From Synechococcus sp. CB0101 (GTDB lineage: Bacteria; Cyanobacteriota; Cyanobacteriia; PCC-6307; Cyanobiaceae), in contig NZ_CP039373.1 in NCBI RefSeq assembly GCF_000179235.2, positions 62,032-126,031 on the forward strand: DNA of 64,000 nucleotides. The letters are read 5' to 3'. This document shows positions 8,451 through 16,842 of the stretch, in pieces. The stretch's first letter is position 1. Each line of letters begins with the position of its first letter. The notes beneath the pieces were generated by a model. The model did not search any database and was not told the origin of the DNA. It saw only the letters and a program-made list of their open reading frames with translations. Made by a program: the position numbers and the translations under genes.

Positions 8451-8467
8451 CTTACGCTTGGTGCTGA

Positions 8468-8683
8468 TCAGTTGTATTCGCCGGGGATGTCGTTCTTGTG
8501 AACCGTGACCCGATCAAATTTTTTGCCGGAAACTCGTAGTAACTCATCACCGGAAAACTCAAAGCCGTGTTTCATGGCGATTTGGGCCACGTCGTCGGCG
8601 GTGGCGGCCGCCAACACGTCTTGCTTGAGTGCAGCGTCGCTTTGCAGCCGCGCCAGGAACGCCTTCAGTTGATCGAGAGACAT
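8468..8683 (-). CDS. Nif11-domain peptide
   Basis: A 71-residue peptide that is almost entirely a Nif11 leader-type domain: MSLDQLKAFLARLQSDAALK, then AATADDVAQIAMKHGFEFSGDELL. The tail is short and charged (VTVHKNDIPGEYN). There is no Gly-Gly cleavage site, no Cys and no long core peptide, and no LanM-type enzyme or peptidase transporter is nearby. It therefore looks like an orphan Nif11 protein rather than a lanthipeptide precursor. A second, related protein is at 61958-62185. Confidence 0.82.
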   Translation of the reverse strand: MSLDQLKAFLARLQSDAALKQDVLAAATADDVAQIAMKHGFEFSGDELLRVSGKKFDRVTVHKNDIPGEYN

Positions 8684-8711
8684 GGCGCCGGCCGCTGCTG
8701 GGGCTCCAGTT

Positions 8712-9389
8712 TCACAGGAAGGGGTCGAGGAAGCTGAGGGGCCGGTTCATCGTGGCGGAGAAACCGAGGATGCCTGGATCCCGGTGGCTGTAGAGGAGGC
8801 TGTCGTCGGCATCGATCAGGAAGGTGCCGCCGCGTTGGGTGATGAAGTCGTTGCGGGGTACGTAGGTGCCCCAGTTGCCCAGCACCTCCGTCATGTTGCG
8901 CAGCCGCACGGTGGCGAGTTCAAACGGCCGTTGGAACCCCTCCCCACCAGCGAAGCGGAACAGCGGGCTGTCGATGCGCTGCGGGGCGTTGCGATCACCG
9001 GTGTAGCCCCGCAGCACCTCAGCCAAGGTGCCTGGCGATCCGATGCCGGCACACATCAACAACAACCCGGGCCAGGGGCCGCCTGGGGTTTTCAGGCCTT
9101 CGTAGAGCCCCAGCTCTCGATGGAGTGTGGGGTCGGCATCCACCTCCAAGGCGGTGCGGGGAAACCCGGTGTGGCGGCAGAACCGCTCGGCTCCGGCGGC
9201 GTCGCCAATGGCAATCGCCAGGGTGCGGATGCCAGCGGCTTCCAGCTTCGGCAGCTCTGGTGCCAGGGCCTGGGCGTACTCCATCGAGTCGAAGTCGCCA
9301 AGCTGGGTGAGCAGCAGCACCAGCCGGCGCACGCCTTGCATGTCGGCTGTTGCTTGCAGGCGTTGCAGCAGAGGGGCTGGGGCTTGCAT
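8712..9389 (-). CDS. AhpC/TSA-like (PRXL2-type) thioredoxin-fold protein
   Basis: A 225-residue cytosolic protein of the AhpC/TSA_2 class common in cyanobacteria. Visible pieces are a VRRLVLLLTQLGDFDSMEYAQ strand-helix start, FCRHTGFP, LDVDADP-like ALEVDADPTLHRELGLYEGL, and a C-terminal QRGGTFLIDADDSLLYSHRD that is characteristic of this family (redox proteins predicting FLID...G..LYxHRD). The typical peroxiredoxin TxxC motif is replaced by LLTQLGDFD, so peroxidase activity is doubtful. Start chosen at MQAPAPLLQRLQ. Confidence 0.75.
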   Translation of the reverse strand: MQAPAPLLQRLQATADMQGVRRLVLLLTQLGDFDSMEYAQALAPELPKLEAAGIRTLAIAIGDAAGAERFCRHTGFPRTALEVDADPTLHRELGLYEGLKTPGGPWPGLLLMCAGIGSPGTLAEVLRGYTGDRNAPQRIDSPLFRFAGGEGFQRPFELATVRLRNMTEVLGNWGTYVPRNDFITQRGGTFLIDADDSLLYSHRDPGILGFSATMNRPLSFLDPFL

Positions 9390-9429
9390 GCCGCGGAGGC
9401 CGGTCGGCGACTCAAACTAACCAGGTGTG

Positions 9430-9579
9430 ATGAACCCCATGGATCGCCGTCACTGGCTGCTGCTATTGGCCGCCATTGCCTGTATCGCCGGCCTGCTGCT
9501 CTGGATCGGTGAGATCGATCTGGGCATGGAAGACTCAATCACCCCGGCCCCAGCGCCTGCCGCTGCCCCCCAGTCATGA
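9430..9579 (+). CDS. Small membrane-anchored hypothetical protein
   Basis: A 49-residue frame starting MNPMDRRHWLLLLAAIACIAGLLLWIG, that is, a basic N-terminus and one hydrophobic helix, then an acidic linker and a Pro/Ala-rich end (TPAPAPAAAPQS). Its last codon overlaps the ATG of the DUF1499 gene (ATGA at 9576-9579), indicating coupling. No family was recognised. Confidence 0.5.
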   Translation: MNPMDRRHWLLLLAAIACIAGLLLWIGEIDLGMEDSITPAPAPAAAPQS

Positions 9580-9968
9580 CTGCCTTGCTGCTCACGCTCA
9601 CCCTGGCGCTGTTCCACTGGGTGGGGCCGGTTCCCGCTGATTTGGGTGTGCACAGCGGTGCGCTCTCCCCCTGCGCGAGCCCAGCGCATTGCGCCCGTGC
9701 CGATTGGGCTGTGGCTGATCCGCAGGCGGCTCTCAACGCGTTGGTGCCGGTGATTGAAGCCATGCCCCGCACCGAAATCGTGGAGCAATCTGATGGCTAT
9801 CTCCATGCCACTGCTACGAGTGTGTTCTTTGGCTTTGTCGATGATTTGGAGTTGTATGCCGACTCGGCGACGGGTGTGCTGCAGGCCCGTTCAGTGTCGC
9901 GGCTTGGTGATTCCGATCTGGGAGTTAATCGTCAACGGTTAACTGATTTGCAGCAGGAATTGTCTTGA
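9576..9968 (+). CDS. DUF1499 family protein
   Basis: A 130-residue protein with a short hydrophobic N-terminus (MTALLLTLTLALFHWVGP), probably a signal or anchor. The DUF1499 core follows: LSPCASPAHCAR, ALVPVIEAMPRTEIVEQSDGYLHATATS, FFGFVDDLELYAD and a C-terminal SVSRLGDSDLGVNRQRLTDLQ. Function is unknown; in cyanobacteria and chloroplasts such proteins are small, exported or lumenal. It is translationally coupled to the preceding 49-residue protein. Confidence 0.85.
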   Translation: MTALLLTLTLALFHWVGPVPADLGVHSGALSPCASPAHCARADWAVADPQAALNALVPVIEAMPRTEIVEQSDGYLHATATSVFFGFVDDLELYADSATGVLQARSVSRLGDSDLGVNRQRLTDLQQELS

Positions 9969-10047
9969 GGTTTGTAACCGGATCGTCGCGTTCTGGTTGC
10001 TGAACCCAGCGCATCCCCTCAGGGTTGAGGTGGTTTGGTTCAACGCC

Positions 10048-11691
10048 ATGAACGGCGCTCAAGTTCTGGTGAAGCTGCTGGAGCAGCACGGTGTGACCCA
10101 TGTGTTCGGGATTCCGGGCGCGAAAGTCGACAGCGTGTTTGAGGCTCTCAGCGAGTCCTCCATTGAGCTGGTGCTCTGCCGCCATGAACAGAACGCGGCG
10201 TTTATGGCCCAGGCCGTGGGCCGGATGACCGGCACGGTCGGCGTGTGTCTGGTCACGTCCGGGCCGGGGGTGACGAACCTGGTCACCGGTCTGGCCACGG
10301 CTAACTCCGAGGGAGATCCAGTGCTGGCCATCGGCGGTGAGGTGCCGATCGACGATCGCTTCAAGCACACCCATCAGGCCCTCGATGGGGTGGATGTGAT
10401 GCGGCCGGTGACGAAATACGCCCAGACGGCGCTCTCCATACACAGCTTGCCGGAGGTGTTCGGCAATGCGGTGCGGGCCGCTGAGAGCGGTCGCCCCGGT
10501 GCAGCTTTCCTGGGGCTGCCCAAGGATGTGGGCCTGGCGGAGTTCCCTGGCGAGCTCTCAGCGGGCTGGGCACGGCCGGTTCATCAGGGCGCCGCTGCTG
10601 CATCGGAACTCAGCCGGGCTGCTGACTTGATCAATGCCAGCCGCCGCCCGCTGCTGCTGCTGGGCATGCAGGCGTCGCAGGGCAGGTTGGCGGAGTCGCT
10701 GCAGGCGTTTGTGCGCGGCAGCGGCCTTCCCTACTGCGCCACGTTTCAAGGGCCCGGGGCCTGGGTGGCCCCGGATCAGTTCGCCGGTCGCGTGGGCCTG
10801 TTCCGCAATCAGCCCGCCGATCACCTGCTCGATGCCGCCGATTGCGTGATCACGGTGGGCTTCGATGCGATCGAGTTTGATCCGAGCCTCTGGAACACCG
10901 GCAACAGCCGGCCGCTGGTGGTGGTGGATGTGTTGCCGCCCGATCAGGATCAAGCCTTCCTGCCGAGCGCCGAACTGATCGGTGGCATCGATGCCAGCCT
11001 CTCCGCCCTGGCACCGCTGATCAAGGCGACGGTGGAGGAAGCCTTCCGAAGCAGTGGAGACACTGCTGCTGCCGAGCTTCATGCCACGGCGGCTGAGGGC
11101 GCCCAGCTTGGAGGCACGCCCCTTCATCCGCTGCGGGTGATCCATGAGTTGCGCCAGGTGGTGACGCCAGACACCACCCTGGCGCTGGATGTGGGCTCCC
11201 ACTACATCTGGATGAATCGCTACTTCCCTGCCGGCCATGCCCGGCAGGTGTTGGTGAGCAATGGTCAGCAGACCCTGGGTGTGGCCTTGCCCTGGGCGAT
11301 GGCCACCAATCTCTGCCGCCCAGGGCAGCCGGTGATCTCGGTGTCGGGCGATGGCGGGTTCCTCTTCACCGCCACGGAATTGCAAACGGCTACGCGGATC
11401 GGCAGCCGTTTCGTGCACCTGATCTGGAACAGCGGCAGCTACGACATGGTGGCGTTCCAGGAGCAAGCTCATTACGGCCGCACAGCGGGCGTGGAGCTTG
11501 GCACCTACAACGTGGAAGCCTTCGCCGAAGCGTTCGGCTGCAAGGGCTATCGCATCACAGCAGCCGATCAGCTCGGGCCAGTGCTGCGGGAAGCGCTGCA
11601 GCAAACCGTGCCTGTGTTGATTGATATTCCGATCGATTACTCCCAGAACCTCAAACTGATGCAAAACGTGCATCAAGACTTCATTCACTGA
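10048..11691 (+). CDS. alsS: Acetolactate synthase, catabolic AlsS/BudB type
   Basis: A 547-residue TPP enzyme that condenses two pyruvates to 2-acetolactate. The activating Glu47 (LCRHEQNAAFMAQ), GPGVTNLVTGLATAN, and the TPP/Mg motif from GDGGFLFTATELQ (about residue 433) to NSGSYD are all present. The N-terminus (MNGAQVLVKLLEQHGVTHVFGIPG) matches the FAD-independent catabolic enzymes rather than IlvB. No regulatory subunit gene is nearby, and the next gene is an acetolactate decarboxylase 13 bases downstream, giving a pyruvate-to-acetoin pair. The ATG at 10048 fits the family start better than the earlier 9997 frame. Confidence 0.88.
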   Translation: MNGAQVLVKLLEQHGVTHVFGIPGAKVDSVFEALSESSIELVLCRHEQNAAFMAQAVGRMTGTVGVCLVTSGPGVTNLVTGLATANSEGDPVLAIGGEVPIDDRFKHTHQALDGVDVMRPVTKYAQTALSIHSLPEVFGNAVRAAESGRPGAAFLGLPKDVGLAEFPGELSAGWARPVHQGAAAASELSRAADLINASRRPLLLLGMQASQGRLAESLQAFVRGSGLPYCATFQGPGAWVAPDQFAGRVGLFRNQPADHLLDAADCVITVGFDAIEFDPSLWNTGNSRPLVVVDVLPPDQDQAFLPSAELIGGIDASLSALAPLIKATVEEAFRSSGDTAAAELHATAAEGAQLGGTPLHPLRVIHELRQVVTPDTTLALDVGSHYIWMNRYFPAGHARQVLVSNGQQTLGVALPWAMATNLCRPGQPVISVSGDGGFLFTATELQTATRIGSRFVHLIWNSGSYDMVAFQEQAHYGRTAGVELGTYNVEAFAEAFGCKGYRITAADQLGPVLREALQQTVPVLIDIPIDYSQNLKLMQNVHQDFIH

Positions 11692-11704
11692 GGGAGCCTT
11701 TGTG

Positions 11705-12559
11705 ATGACATGTCGCCCGGATTCCCACCACGAGCTCCATGTGCGCTTGGGTGATGGCTTGTATCAAGCTCTCCAGGAGCGCTGTCGGCGCACCGGTGAA
11801 AGTGCGAGCCATGTGATGCGCGAGGCCCTGGCTGAATGCCTGGATCTTGAGCATCACACCATTTATCAGGTGTCCACCTCCGGCGCCCTGGTGCAGGGGG
11901 TGTATCAAGGCTGCGTCACCGTGGGGGAGCTGCTCAAGCACGGCAACTTCGGCCTCGGCACTTTCGATGGGCTCGATGGTGAGGGGATCCTGCTGGATGG
12001 GGTCTGCTGGCAGGCCCGCTCCGATGGCACGGTGCAGCAAGCGCCCCATGAAGCTCTAGCTCCGTTCTGGGCGGTCACGCAGTTTCAGGCTGATCACAGC
12101 GATCGCCTCACGGATCTCACCAGTTGGGCTGATCTCACCAGCCGGCTCGATCAACTCCGCGACAACGCCAACTTGTTTGTGGCGATACGCCTGCGCGGGG
12201 TGTTCGAGCGGATCCGCTATCGGGTGGCCTGCAAAGCGGAAGCCGGTGTGGATCTGGTGAGTGCCACCAACGCCCAGGCGATGTTTGATCTGGAGAATGT
12301 GACTGGCACATTGGTGGGCTTCTGGACTCCCACCTACGCCCGCACGATCAACGTGCCGGGCTATCACCTGCATCTGCTCAGCGACGATCACCGCCACGCC
12401 GGCCACGTGCTCGAACTGCAGAGCCGTGAGCTGCAGCTTGAGCTGCATCGCGAAAGCCATCTGCAGTTGGTGCTGCCAGAAACGCCGGCTTTTCTCAAGG
12501 CCGATCTGAGCGGGGATCCGGCGGCAGCCCTGGCGAAGGCAGAGGGGGATCACCCCTGA
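11705..12559 (+). CDS. alsD: Alpha-acetolactate decarboxylase with an N-terminal ribbon-helix-helix-like segment
   Basis: A 284-residue protein that should decarboxylate acetolactate to acetoin. The catalytic part runs from about residue 55: IYQVSTSGALVQGVYQG, FGLGTFDGLDGEG, GTLVGFWTPTYARTINVPG, and the zinc-binding YHLHLLSDDHRHAGHV near residues 220-235 with the three His positions kept. Residues about 8-48 (HELHVRLGDGLYQALQERCR, then TGESASHVMREALAECL) have a strand-helix-helix pattern like CopG/Arc ribbon-helix-helix domains and are not part of classical AlsD. Such a domain could bind DNA or drive dimerisation; this is inference. It directly follows alsS. Confidence 0.85.
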   Translation: MTCRPDSHHELHVRLGDGLYQALQERCRRTGESASHVMREALAECLDLEHHTIYQVSTSGALVQGVYQGCVTVGELLKHGNFGLGTFDGLDGEGILLDGVCWQARSDGTVQQAPHEALAPFWAVTQFQADHSDRLTDLTSWADLTSRLDQLRDNANLFVAIRLRGVFERIRYRVACKAEAGVDLVSATNAQAMFDLENVTGTLVGFWTPTYARTINVPGYHLHLLSDDHRHAGHVLELQSRELQLELHRESHLQLVLPETPAFLKADLSGDPAAALAKAEGDHP

Positions 12560-12568
12560 GACATCCGA

Positions 12569-13129
12569 TCAGGGATTGAGCCGCTCTTCCGCCCATGCCT
12601 GATCCGACCGCCAGCGGCGGCGCTGGTGGGGATGGCCGGTGAGTTCCAGCAGCTCCACCTGCTCGATTGCAATGCGCACCAGCTCAAAGCAGGCCGGCAT
12701 CGGGCTGCCATCGGCCAACTCGGCTGGAAAGGCGGCATCGGCCTCAAAGGATGCGCCGGGTTCGGGCCAGCCCCAAAGGGATCGGGCTCCTGGATGGAGC
12801 TGTTGCCAGTGCTGCTGGCTGGCTTCCTCGATCACCTGCGGTGGCATCACCAGGCGCTGGCCCCGCAGGCGGAACTGCGAGCGGGCTTTGGGCAGGAGCC
12901 AGCACAGTTCCACCCGTGGTTCGGCCGTGAGCTCCGCGCTTTTGCTGCTGCGGCGATCGGTGAGCAGATCCAATTCAGCGGGGCCAGCCCAGCCCCGAAA
13001 CACCAGGGTGCGAACCCTCGGGGCGCCATCGGCTCCAAGGGTGGCCAGCTGCAGCCAGCGGGCCTGCGGGGATCGCCCCTCCCGCTGGCGAGCGCCGCGC
13101 AGCAACGGTCGCCAGGGGGGGAGGGACAT
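12569..13129 (-). CDS. FMN-dependent PPOX-type (pyridoxamine-phosphate-oxidase-like) protein
   Basis: A 186-residue split-barrel flavoprotein. Family pattern: WLQLATLGADGAPRVRTLVFRGW near residues 25-47, LLTDRRSSKSAELTAEPRVELCWLL near 55-79, QFRLRGQ, then W-rich helices and a C-terminal ELVRIAIEQVELLELTGHPHQRRRW, as in Pyridox_oxase_2 proteins of cyanobacteria. The substrate is unknown and true PdxH activity is not established. It lies 6 bases downstream of the decarboxylase pseudogene on the same strand. Confidence 0.8.
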   Translation of the reverse strand: MSLPPWRPLLRGARQREGRSPQARWLQLATLGADGAPRVRTLVFRGWAGPAELDLLTDRRSSKSAELTAEPRVELCWLLPKARSQFRLRGQRLVMPPQVIEEASQQHWQQLHPGARSLWGWPEPGASFEADAAFPAELADGSPMPACFELVRIAIEQVELLELTGHPHQRRRWRSDQAWAEERLNP

Positions 13130-13135
13130 GGATCG

Positions 13136-14813
13136 TCAGCCGACCGGAGGGGTCTTCAGTAGATAGCCACTGTCGACTGTGCTCTCTGGTAGCGGCTGGC
13201 TTTCCTCGTTCGGAATCATCACCTCCACATAGGCCGCGCTGTCGTATGCGTCGATCTGATCGAGCACCAAGTCGAGTTCGGCCACTGTGCTCACCCGGGC
13301 GCTGATCCAGTTCTTGCAGCCGAAGGCCTCCGGCAACAGGTGATAGTTCACCGGGGCCAGGTCGTCATAGCCATGGCCGCGCTCGCTGAGCATATCCTCC
13401 ACGCCGTAGAGGCCGTTGTTGAGCACGAAGATCCGCGGCTTCACGCCGTAGCGGCCCATCACGGCCAGTTCATTGAGGGTGAGCTGGTGCGCCCCATCGC
13501 CGGTCACCATCCAGGTTTGGCCGGAGGTTTTGGCCATCGCCACCCCGAAGCAGGCCGGAGTGGCCCAGCCGATCGAGCCCCACAGGCCCTGGCCTTCGGC
13601 GCTCACACCTGCCGGCAGCAGCACCTTGTTGAGGTAGGTCATGCAGGTGCCGGTTTCGATCACCAGCGTGTCGCCGGAGCGCAGCCGCCGCTGCAGACGT
13701 GGGTAGAAGCTGGCGGAGCTGGTGGCATCGCCGGGCTCACCCACCAGCGGCATCGCCTCGAGCTTTAGGCCGTGATCGTTGCAGCGGGTGGTGACGCGTT
13801 CGCACAGGGCGTTGAGCACATCATCGATCGCCACATTCACGAACACCTTGCCGCCGGCGCGCACGAAGTTGTCCTGAATCGACACCACCTTGGCGGGGTC
13901 ATAGTTGCCGGTCCACAGGCCGGTGTTGAGTTCGGTGGTGACGATCCCGCCGACGTCGAGCACGAAGTCGGCATGGCCGATCAGATCGCGCACCTCGTTC
14001 GACGATGACCAGTCGCCGGCATAGAGCCCCGCATATTGCGGCATCGCTTCGTCGATGGTGCCCTTGTCGTTCGGGGTGAGGGCGGTGGGCAGGTTGGTTT
14101 TGCGGATCAGTTCCAGGGCCTGCTCGCGCACGCCGTAACGGCTCACCAGGTGGGTGAGCACGGCCACAGGCCGCTGCGCAGCGGCCAGTCGGGCCAGGAT
14201 TGTGGCCACTGCCGCTTCCAGTTCAGCGGGCACGCTGTGCTGCCGTTTGATCGTCGACAGTGGTTGGCCGGTCACAGGTGCGCCCAGAACCGGCTGGCCG
14301 CCGTTCACCTCCGAGATCACCAGGTAGGCCGGCATGCTTTGGCGCAGGGCATCGCGGATTACTCGCTCCAGCTCATCCACGCAGTTGTCGGGCGTGAGCA
14401 CGGCGTTCACACAGGCGGCTTCTGCGGAGAGGGCCTGGAAGCGGTCGTAGACCGCATCGCCCAGGTTGTGGTGGGTGATCAGCCCCTGCTTCTGGATGCG
14501 TTCACTGGGCATGCCCACCAGATGGAACACCGGCAGGCGATGGGCTTTGCTGCCCATCACGCCATTGATCGCCGAGAGCTCACCCACGCCGTAGGTGGTG
14601 GAGAGGATCGCCGCACCGCGGATGCGGGCGTAGCCATCGGCGGCGTAGGCGGCATTCAGCTCATTGGCGCAGGCCACCCAGGAGAGGCCGGGCACCTGCT
14701 CGGCTGCATCGTCGATGGCGAATGGCGTAGTCGCCCGGTACTCCGAAGATCCGATCGAGGCCGAGCTGAGACAGACGGCTGAGGGTGTACTGGGCAACGC
14801 TTGGAGCAGCCAT
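13136..14813 (-). pseudogene. Pyruvate/indolepyruvate decarboxylase-family TPP enzyme with an N-terminal frameshift
   Basis: The natural start is the ATG at 14813, giving MAAPSVAQYTLSRLSQLGLDRIFGVPGDYA, a standard PDC/IPDC beginning. About 30 codons in, the frame is lost near 14721-14724 (one extra base relative to expectation), and the remaining 530 or so codons continue in another frame. That part is intact: ANELNAAYAADGYARIRG, GDGAHQLTLNELAVMGRYG and NNGLYGVE carry the catalytic Glu and the TPP motif. Without the shift the protein would be about 558 residues and would decarboxylate a 2-keto acid to an aldehyde. The cause may be real inactivation or a sequencing error. Confidence 0.75.
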
Positions 14814-15033
14814 GGCCCTGAAGTGATGGTGAGGGTTCTTACATGGCTTAGCGGGTCTGGTTGCGGTCGACTCTGAAGAGAATCAGGCAATCCGGCTAGC
14901 GCTCAATCAGGCCTTGGATTGAAAGCCTATTTACTCTTTTGGCGGGGCCTGTTCTGTTGTGAATCGATGGCTTTGCTGACAGGTGTGACTGGTTGATCTA
15001 GATCTCGGTGAGTGATTGCTTGGGAGTCGGGCG
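14814..15033 (+). promoter_or_regulatory. Divergent intergenic region before the amidohydrolase operon
   Basis: About 220 bases lie between the decarboxylase start (minus) and the amidohydrolase start (plus). A perfect 10-base palindrome GATCTAGATC is at 14995-15004, roughly 30 bases before the coding start, and GGAG (15023-15026) is spaced as a ribosome-binding site for the TTG at 15034. It presumably carries both promoters. No recognised regulator site was found. Confidence 0.35.
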
Positions 15034-16797
15034 TTGTCGATCGGTCGTCCGCGGATTCTGGTGGCTTCGCGCATCCTCACCATGGATCCTGCCTGCCCCA
15101 TCGCAACGGCGGTGGGGGTGAGCCCGGAGGGTCGCATTGCGGCGGTGGGCGATCTAGCCAGCTGCCAGAGGCAATTGCCGGATGCGGAGGTGATTGATCT
15201 GGGTTCTGATGTGCTGTTGCCGGGCTTTGTGGAATCCCACTCTCACCCTGTTCTCTCTGGGGTGGGAACGCAGCCTCCGGCTTACTGGATTGCGCCTTAT
15301 GTGGGCTATCCCACCTGGAAGTCAGTGACTGATTTATTCGAGAAACTGCAAGCTGAGGCTCCAGCTGGTCAGGCCTTGCTCTTTAATGGTTTTGACAAAT
15401 TGCTGCATGGCGCTCCACCGCCAACCCGTGAGGTTCTCGATCGCTATTTCCCGGATCGTGAAGCGCTGGTGGTGGATAACTCGGGGCATGGAGCGTATTT
15501 CAATTCGGCTGTGATCGATCGCATGGGGTGGACCCAGGCACCGCCCCCTGACCCTGTGGGGGGCTCCTTTGGTCGGCATCCTGATGGCACGTCGAATGGT
15601 CAGGCTTTTGAAGCGCCTCCGTTGATGTTGCTGATGGAGGCCTTGATGCCAGATCTGGTTCCGCATCCTCTCGCCTCGGCGGCTCAGTGGTACGCCTTAA
15701 TGGCAGGAAATGGCATCACCACGGTCTCGGAGATGACCTACAACAGTTCGCAAAAACAGTCGTTTGAGGCCCTGGCGCAATTGCCTCACTGTCCCTTGCG
15801 CGTCTCCCTCTATCACGTGTCGACGGCTGCCGATTGTGCTGGGCCGTGGGAGTCGGATGTTGCGCCTGAGATGCTGTGCAAGCAAGGGATCAAGCTGTGG
15901 GCCGATGGGTCCCCCTGGGTGGGCAACATCGCGCTCACATTCCCTTACCTCGATACGCCGGCTGTGCGAGCCGCTGGTATCAAGCCTGGGGTGCCGCAGG
16001 AGATGAATTATTCCCGTGAACAATTGGATCAGATTCTGGATCAACTGGCTGGCGATCGCCTTCAGTTTGATTTCCAGGATCAAAGCTCAATTTGCACGCA
16101 GAACTGGCAGATGGCCATTCATGTGAATGGTGATGCGGCCTTGGATGTGGTGCTGGATGCCTTTGAGGCGGCCCTTAAACGCCACAATCTGCTGGGCACG
16201 GATCACCGCTGGCGCTTGGAGCATCTCGGTGCAGCCAGGCCGGATCAGCTTCGTCGGGCGGCTGGTCTTGGGGTGTACGCCTCCATGGGGCCATTCCAAT
16301 TCCAGTACTGGGGAGATTTATTGGATGGAGAGATGTTTGAACCGGAGCAAGGATCCCAGTGGTGCCGCGTTAAAGATGCCACGGAGGCTGGCCTTAGGCC
16401 CTCATATCACAACGATGGTTCGGTGAGCCCACCCTCACCGCTTGGCAATCTGAAAACGGTTGTCACGCGCACCACACAGTCCGGCGCCCTGCATGGTCCT
16501 GAACAGCGGGTCAGTCTGGATCAAGCTCTGCGCGCGCAAACGATTGATGCGGCCTTCATCCTGGGCCGTGAGCACGAGATTGGCTCGATTGAAGTTGGCA
16601 AGCTCGCCGATTTTGTTCAGCTTGATGTTGACCCCCACGATGTGGATCCGATGCATCTCGAAGACGGGATCAGTGTGCAAGCGACCTGGCTGGGCGGTGA
16701 ACGCCTTGACATTGCTGCCTTTGAGCGCGCGGCTGGGGTGAGTGATCCTGAGCCCCATCGCCATTTAGCCACGGCTGTGGTCAGACGGTGTTGCTGA
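15034..16797 (+). CDS. Amidohydrolase family protein (YtcJ/Amidohydro_3 type), first copy
   Basis: A 587-residue metal-dependent hydrolase. The metal-binding start of the TIM barrel is VLLPGFVESHSHP near residues 58-70. Later motifs are HVNGDAALDVVLDAFE, HRWRLEHLGAARPDQ and the C-terminal YHNDGSVSPPSPLGNL, followed by IGSIEVGKLADFVQLDVDP, typical of the composite beta-sandwich domain. No ATG fits; TTG at 15034 has GGAG seven bases ahead (GTG at 15061 is an alternative). The substrate is unknown; the family covers amidases acting on cyclic or N-acyl amides. Codon use looks more T-rich than in the next copy, hinting at a different history. Confidence 0.82.
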   Translation: MSIGRPRILVASRILTMDPACPIATAVGVSPEGRIAAVGDLASCQRQLPDAEVIDLGSDVLLPGFVESHSHPVLSGVGTQPPAYWIAPYVGYPTWKSVTDLFEKLQAEAPAGQALLFNGFDKLLHGAPPPTREVLDRYFPDREALVVDNSGHGAYFNSAVIDRMGWTQAPPPDPVGGSFGRHPDGTSNGQAFEAPPLMLLMEALMPDLVPHPLASAAQWYALMAGNGITTVSEMTYNSSQKQSFEALAQLPHCPLRVSLYHVSTAADCAGPWESDVAPEMLCKQGIKLWADGSPWVGNIALTFPYLDTPAVRAAGIKPGVPQEMNYSREQLDQILDQLAGDRLQFDFQDQSSICTQNWQMAIHVNGDAALDVVLDAFEAALKRHNLLGTDHRWRLEHLGAARPDQLRRAAGLGVYASMGPFQFQYWGDLLDGEMFEPEQGSQWCRVKDATEAGLRPSYHNDGSVSPPSPLGNLKTVVTRTTQSGALHGPEQRVSLDQALRAQTIDAAFILGREHEIGSIEVGKLADFVQLDVDPHDVDPMHLEDGISVQATWLGGERLDIAAFERAAGVSDPEPHRHLATAVVRRCC

Positions 16798-16842
16798 TCA
16801 AAACCTCCCTCTCAAGAGCCATTCACAGCTTGCTTTGTTCTG

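Noticed and set aside
10558-11688. Long minus-strand frame opposite alsS
   Set aside because: Typical antisense shadow of a GC-rich gene; His/Gln/Arg-rich with no family features.
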